Shown here piece by piece: positions 40,488 through 43,797 of a stretch of DNA of 43,797 nucleotides; position 1 is the first letter of the stretch, and each line of letters starts with the position of its first letter. A model generated the notes under the pieces. The model was not told the DNA's origin. It did no database searches and saw nothing but the letters and a program-made list of their open reading frames with translations. Where the stretch lies: positions 1,551,580 through 1,595,376 of the forward strand of contig NZ_JAGKTC010000001.1 of NCBI RefSeq assembly GCF_017939625.1, in the 5' to 3' direction. Made by a program: the position numbers and the translations under genes. This DNA comes from Pseudoxanthomonas helianthi. GTDB taxonomy: Bacteria; Pseudomonadota; Gammaproteobacteria; Xanthomonadales; Xanthomonadaceae.

Positions 40488-41852
40488 ATGACCAATCACG
40501 AATCCTCCACCATGACCCCGCGCGAAATCGTGCAGGAGCTCGACCGCCACATCGTCGGCCAGCACGCGGCCAAGCGCGCGGTCGCCATCGCGCTGCGCAA
40601 CCGCTGGCGGCGCATGCAGCTGCCTCAGGAGCTGCGCAACGAGGTGATGCCGAAGAACATCCTGATGATCGGCCCGACCGGCGTCGGCAAGACCGAAATC
40701 GCCCGTCGCCTGGCCACGCTGGCCAACGCGCCGTTCGTCAAGGTCGAGGCCACGCGCTTCACCGAGGTCGGTTACGTCGGCAAGGACGTCGAGCAGATCG
40801 TCCGCGATCTGGCCGACACCGCGGTGAAGATGTACCGCGAACAGGCCAAGGTGCGCGTGCGCACGCAGGCCGAGGAACGCACCGAAGACCGCATCCTCGA
40901 TGCGCTGCTGCCCAAGCGCAATCCGGGCGGTTTCGGCTTCGGCGGCGATCCGGTCGCGCAGAGCGTGGCCGTCGACGACGATACCCGGGCCAAGTTCCGC
41001 AAGATGCTGCGCGCCGGCGAGCTGGAAGAGCGCGAGATCGAAATGGAGTTCGCGGTCAACGTCGGCGTCGACATCATGACTCCGCCGGGCATGGAGGAAA
41101 TGGGCCAACAGCTGCGGCAGATGTTCTCCAACCTGGGCAACGCCAAGTCGCAGACGCGCAAGCTGGCGATCAAGGCCGCGCGCCCGCTGCTGCTGGACGA
41201 AGAGGCGGCGAAGCTGGTCAACGAGGACGACGTGCGCGCCGCGGCGATCGAGGCCTGCGAGCAGCACGGCATCGTGTTCATCGACGAGATCGACAAGGTC
41301 GCCAAGCGTGGCGACAACGTCGGCGGCGGCGATGTTTCCCGCGAAGGCGTGCAGCGCGACCTGCTGCCGCTGGTCGAAGGCAGCAACGTCAGCACCAAGT
41401 ACGGCACGGTCAAGACCGACCACATCCTGTTCATCGCCAGCGGCGCGTTCCACCTGGCCAAGCCCAGCGACCTGATTCCGGAGCTGCAGGGCCGTTTCCC
41501 GATCCGCGTGGAATTGTCGGCGCTGTCGAAGCAGGACTTCGTGCGCATCCTGACCGAACCGAAGGCGGCGCTGACCAAGCAGTACGTCGAGCTGCTGAAG
41601 ACCGAAGGCGTGGGCCTGGATTTCAGCGCCGACGCGGTGGACCGCCTCGCCGAGATCGCCGCGCAGGTCAACGAGCGCCAGGAAAACATCGGCGCGCGCC
41701 GCCTGCATACGGTGCTGGAACGCCTGCTCGACACCTTGAGCTTCGAAGCGCCGGATCGCGACGGCCAGTCGCTGGCCATCGATCGCGCCTACGTCGACGC
41801 GCACCTGGGCGAGCTGGTGCAGGATCCCGATCTGAGTCGTTACATCCTGTAA
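40488..41852 (+). CDS. hslU: ATP-dependent protease ATPase subunit HslU (ClpY)
   Basis: A 454-aa AAA+ unfoldase. Features are the start [17 protein letters not shown], Walker A GPTGVGKT (residues 62-69), the pore-loop motif GYVGKD, an I-domain (about 110-240), Walker B IVFIDEID, an arginine-finger region and the C-terminal tail DLSRYIL, which inserts into HslV to activate it. ATG 40488 adds eight residues before the ATG at 40512; neither has a clear Shine-Dalgarno. Gene order hslV-hslU is standard. Confidence 0.96.
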   Translation: MTNHESSTMTPREIVQELDRHIVGQHAAKRAVAIALRNRWRRMQLPQELRNEVMPKNILMIGPTGVGKTEIARRLATLANAPFVKVEATRFTEVGYVGKDVEQIVRDLADTAVKMYREQAKVRVRTQAEERTEDRILDALLPKRNPGGFGFGGDPVAQSVAVDDDTRAKFRKMLRAGELEEREIEMEFAVNVGVDIMTPPGMEEMGQQLRQMFSNLGNAKSQTRKLAIKAARPLLLDEEAAKLVNEDDVRAAAIEACEQHGIVFIDEIDKVAKRGDNVGGGDVSREGVQRDLLPLVEGSNVSTKYGTVKTDHILFIASGAFHLAKPSDLIPELQGRFPIRVELSALSKQDFVRILTEPKAALTKQYVELLKTEGVGLDFSADAVDRLAEIAAQVNERQENIGARRLHTVLERLLDTLSFEAPDRDGQSLAIDRAYVDAHLGELVQDPDLSRYIL

Positions 41853-41903
41853 CTCGATGGCCGGACGATCGCCTGGATATCCTGCGGGCGTTCGGATCGC
41901 GGT

Positions 41904-41928
41904 GCCGAGTCGATTGGGTCGACTCGGC
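41904..41928. terminator. Strong hairpin downstream of hslU
   Basis: GCCGAGTCGA (41904-41913) and TCGACTCGGC (41919-41928) form a perfect 10-bp stem with a TTGGG loop, 52 nt after the hslU stop. There is no T tract on either side, so it may be a 3'-end stabilising hairpin or a terminator that needs Rho. The remaining 75 nt to the next gene hold nothing else that I can identify. Confidence 0.5.
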
Positions 41929-42003
41929 CCCGACCCTGGAAATCGGAAAAAATGCGCTCCCCTGCCGCGCCCGATGCGCGACCCGCTTCGGGGGCTCACT
42001 TCG

Positions 42004-42453
42004 TCATGGGCTGACGAAGAGTTGTTGCACGCGTTGGACGAATTTTCGGCGAACGCCCGTTGGCGTCGCAGATGCCACCTGCATCGACCCCACGCGAACC
42101 ACGGACATTCCCATGCCTGACGTCACCACGCCGGGCCGCTGCCCGCCCTTGTAGCTGACGATGTATACGCCAGCACCTCCGGCGCCGCTTTGCTCCGAAA
42201 CGGCATCGATCGTGCCCTCGTAGGTGCCGCAGTTGCGGCCATTGCCATCGCAGAGGATGTTGCTCAGCTTGAAGCTGGCAGCGGTAAGTCCTGTCACTGG
42301 CAGCCCGTTCTCGTCCATGACGCTGAGGAACATTCTTCCTTCGTTGGCCGTGTTCGTTCCCGACACCCTTCCTGAGAGAGCCCAGGAACCGGCGTGGGCG
42401 GTGGTGGCGATGAAAAGCAAGGCCGCAAGTGCGGCAGGAATACGGATGTGCAT
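42004..42453 (-). CDS. Small secreted protein, function unknown
   Basis: A 149-aa protein. The ATG at 42453 starts a signal peptide (IRIPAALAALLFIATTAHA, then G), preferred over an upstream start at 42498. The mature part contains short beta-rich segments (SWALSGRVSGTN, GRMFLSVMDENGLPVTGL), a cysteine pair LCDGNGRNCG that could form a disulfide, and an Arg-rich end RRKFVQRVQQLF. The FLSVMDENGLPVTGLTAASF stretch resembles a fragment of an Ig-like or Cna-like sandwich. I do not recognise a family. It is convergent with hslU. Confidence 0.75.
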   Translation of the reverse strand: MHIRIPAALAALLFIATTAHAGSWALSGRVSGTNTANEGRMFLSVMDENGLPVTGLTAASFKLSNILCDGNGRNCGTYEGTIDAVSEQSGAGGAGVYIVSYKGGQRPGVVTSGMGMSVVRVGSMQVASATPTGVRRKFVQRVQQLFVSP

Positions 42454-42560
42454 GGCGCCTCCTGGCGTGGCGGCGCGGCGGCATGCCGCGCCCGCCACCT
42501 GATACGGGGAAACGCGGCGGGGATTACGAAGGGCGCCGCGCTGCGTCCAGCCAGGCCGAT

Positions 42561-42580
42561 GGCCGGGTGATCGCCCGGCC
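42561..42580. terminator. GC hairpin just after the cupin gene
   Basis: GGCCGGG (42561-42567) and CCCGGCC (42574-42580) form a 7-bp stem, 14 nt past the cupin stop codon read on the minus strand. No T tract follows on the minus strand. It is a weak terminator candidate. Confidence 0.35.
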
Positions 42581-42594
42581 GTCCTTATTGCGCC

Positions 42595-43092
42595 TCAATT
42601 CGATCCGGCGGCCTTGGCGACATTACGCGGATCGTCCTTCGGGTCGATGTAGTTGATCTCGAACGGACCGGTGCTCTGTATCTGCACGATGGCGCCGCCT
42701 TTCGAGCTGGCCATGTGGTGCATCTTCGCGGGCAGGTTGACGAAGTCGCCCGGCGACAGGGCTTCGTCGTGCGCCATGTCGGCGGCGCCCATCGACAAGG
42801 TCAGGTCGCCTTCGACCAGGGTCACGGCTTCGTCGGTCGGGTGCCAGTGGCGCGGCACGCGGTAGCCGGCCGGCATTTTCAGGCGCAGTGTGAATACGCC
42901 CGGCTGGCCGGGATTGCCGACCAGCACCGCGGCCTGCGCGCCGGGCGGCAACGCGGGTGGCGCAGGCCCCCAGGTGGTCGCGGCGGCATGGGTCACGTTG
43001 TGCGACATGGCCATGCCGGCATCGGGCTTGCCGGGATCGGTGGCGAACGCGCTGCCGGACAGCGCGAGCAGGAGCACCAGGTACGATTTCAT
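42595..43092 (-). CDS. Periplasmic cupin-domain protein
   Basis: A 165-aa protein with signal peptide ([15 protein letters not shown]). The mature part is a single cupin barrel: [17 protein letters not shown] is cupin motif 1 with metal-type His, His and Glu; [13 protein letters not shown] is motif 2 with His. Such secreted cupins are small metal-binding proteins of varied or unknown activity. A HisMet-rich stretch ([10 protein letters not shown]) follows the signal peptide. GGAG lies about 7 nt before the ATG at 43092. The substrate is unknown. Confidence 0.87.
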   Translation of the reverse strand: MKSYLVLLLALSGSAFATDPGKPDAGMAMSHNVTHAAATTWGPAPPALPPGAQAAVLVGNPGQPGVFTLRLKMPAGYRVPRHWHPTDEAVTLVEGDLTLSMGAADMAHDEALSPGDFVNLPAKMHHMASSKGGAIVQIQSTGPFEINYIDPKDDPRNVAKAAGSN

Positions 43093-43233
43093 CGGCGGAA
43101 TCTCCGTTGAAGGTGCCCGCCCGGGGCGGCGGGCCGGCGGCACGGGTGCCGCAACGATGGCAACGCGGCACGCGCCGATCGACGGCCATTCGCCATCGTT
43201 ACCGACGCATCCAGGCCGCATCTGTGCGCCGAC

Positions 43234-43239
43234 TATAAT
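43234..43239 (+). promoter_or_regulatory. Consensus -10 box of the phnA/yjdM gene
   Basis: A perfect TATAAT, about 30 nt upstream of the ATG at 43271. It is flanked by a CCGAC/GTCGG inverted repeat (43229-43245) that could be an operator or chance. The -35 region is not obvious. Confidence 0.55.
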
Positions 43240-43270
43240 TGTCGGCCCTCCTGCATCCCATTCCACGCCG

Positions 43271-43618
43271 ATGACCACGCTGCCGCCTTGCCCGCAATGC
43301 AATTCCGAGTACACCTACGAGGACGGCGCGCAGCTGGTCTGCCCGGAGTGCGGCCACGAATGGTCGGCCGAAGCGCCGGCCGCCGCGGCCGCCGATGATG
43401 GCGTACGCATCATCAAGGACGCCAACGGCAACGTGCTGCAGGACGGCGACAGCGTCACCGTGATCAAGGACCTGAAGATCAAGGGCTCGTCGCTGGTGGT
43501 CAAGGTCGGCACCAAGGTTCGCAATATCCGCCTGGTCGATGGTGACCATGACATCGATTGCAAGATCGATGGCATCGGGGCGATGGGGTTGAAGTCGGAG
43601 TTTGTGCGGAAGGCGTGA
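43271..43618 (+). CDS. yjdM: PhnA/YjdM-family zinc-ribbon protein
   Basis: A 115-aa protein with an N-terminal zinc ribbon (CPQCNSEY ... VCPECGHEW), an Ala-rich linker (residues about 37-48) and the C-terminal PhnA domain ([20 protein letters not shown], then [15 protein letters not shown] and the family end KSEFVRKA). It is historically linked to phosphonate use by name, but a direct role is not established. A consensus TATAAT precedes it. No phn gene is near. Confidence 0.93.
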   Translation: MTTLPPCPQCNSEYTYEDGAQLVCPECGHEWSAEAPAAAAADDGVRIIKDANGNVLQDGDSVTVIKDLKIKGSSLVVKVGTKVRNIRLVDGDHDIDCKIDGIGAMGLKSEFVRKA

Positions 43619-43797
43619 GTGCGAGTTGGACTCAGTGCGTCTGGCCGCAACAACCCATCGTGGACAATCTATCCAGAGGCGGGCTGCCCCATGACGCGCT
43701 AGACCCAACTGTGAATGTCGGCGAAAGGCGTTGAGCGCGCCAATTCCTCTATGGATTTTCACTCTGACCGTCGGCTTTCGGCCAGGAGCGGACGTTC
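43619..43797. other. Intergenic tail of the window with a partial repeat
   Basis: No gene is visible in the last 179 nt. The final 32 nt (43766-43797) form an imperfect inverted repeat: GACCGTCGGCTTTCGGCC, an AGGAGC centre, then GGACGTTC. It resembles a common intergenic repeat motif (GAACGTCCGCTTTTGGCCG family) and is cut by the window edge. Confidence 0.4.

Overview
The window is a high-G+C gammaproteobacterial chromosome segment, most likely from the Xanthomonadaceae (Lysobacter, Luteimonas or Stenotrophomonas-like). Four things point there: the gene order dapF-DUF484-xerC-hslV-hslU, an HslV with a 12-residue N-terminal extension as I recall from Xanthomonas, the algZ/algR-hemC linkage, and GTAG-type REP/SMAG-like repeats between genes. 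Apart from the first 15.5 kb it is mostly conserved housekeeping sequence. No CRISPR array, transposase, prophage or tRNA was recognised.

Region 1 (1-15547) holds an XRE regulator divergent from a three-gene surface operon. P1 (611 aa) is a secreted protein ending in a DUF11 domain. P2 (3017 aa) is a giant secreted stalk with DUF11 domains, 16 Calx-beta repeats of exactly 327 nt, five C-x7-C repeats, an SdrD-B-like domain and OmpA-like modules. P3 (1234 aa) is a very large outer-membrane beta-barrel. The main result is that a domain is cut in two at both gene junctions. The last DUF11 domain of P1 lacks its final strand segment, which appears just after the signal peptide of P2. The last OmpA-like domain of P2 lacks its final strand and NRRVE segment, which appears just after the signal peptide of P3. 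This suggests a tip-stalk-anchor chain held together by completing split domains in trans, possibly locked by disulfides. I know of no described system built this way.

Region 2 (15548-24060) holds DNA polymerase IV; a TonB-dependent (BtuB-like) receptor under a cobalamin riboswitch; an overlapping pair, free-Met-R-sulfoxide reductase and a TfoX C-terminal-domain protein; bioD; a phasin with a good promoter overlapped by a palindrome; a DsbA-family protein overlapping an MBL-fold lipoprotein; and a divergent LysR regulator.

Region 3 (24054-31050) holds queD, the RNA helicase rhlE with a long leader, a carboxylesterase overlapping the AlgZ/FimS-type sensor kinase, the LytTR regulator AlgR, a DUF2007 membrane protein, hemC and a WYL-domain regulator.

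Region 4 (31051-31682) has no recognisable gene and is packed with intergenic repeat families, including a large multi-hairpin element. It is followed by a small membrane protein and two adjacent secreted S9 peptidases (prolyl oligopeptidase and oligopeptidase B types).

Region 5 (36449-43797) holds a DUF454 protein, lptM-dapF-DUF484-xerC, a REPIN-like hairpin, hslV-hslU, a small secreted protein, a periplasmic cupin and a PhnA/YjdM-type zinc-ribbon protein. Four genes (dinB, msrC, hemC, lptM) show the same geometry, a -10-like hexamer exactly 6 nt before the start codon with no Shine-Dalgarno sequence, which predicts leaderless mRNAs.
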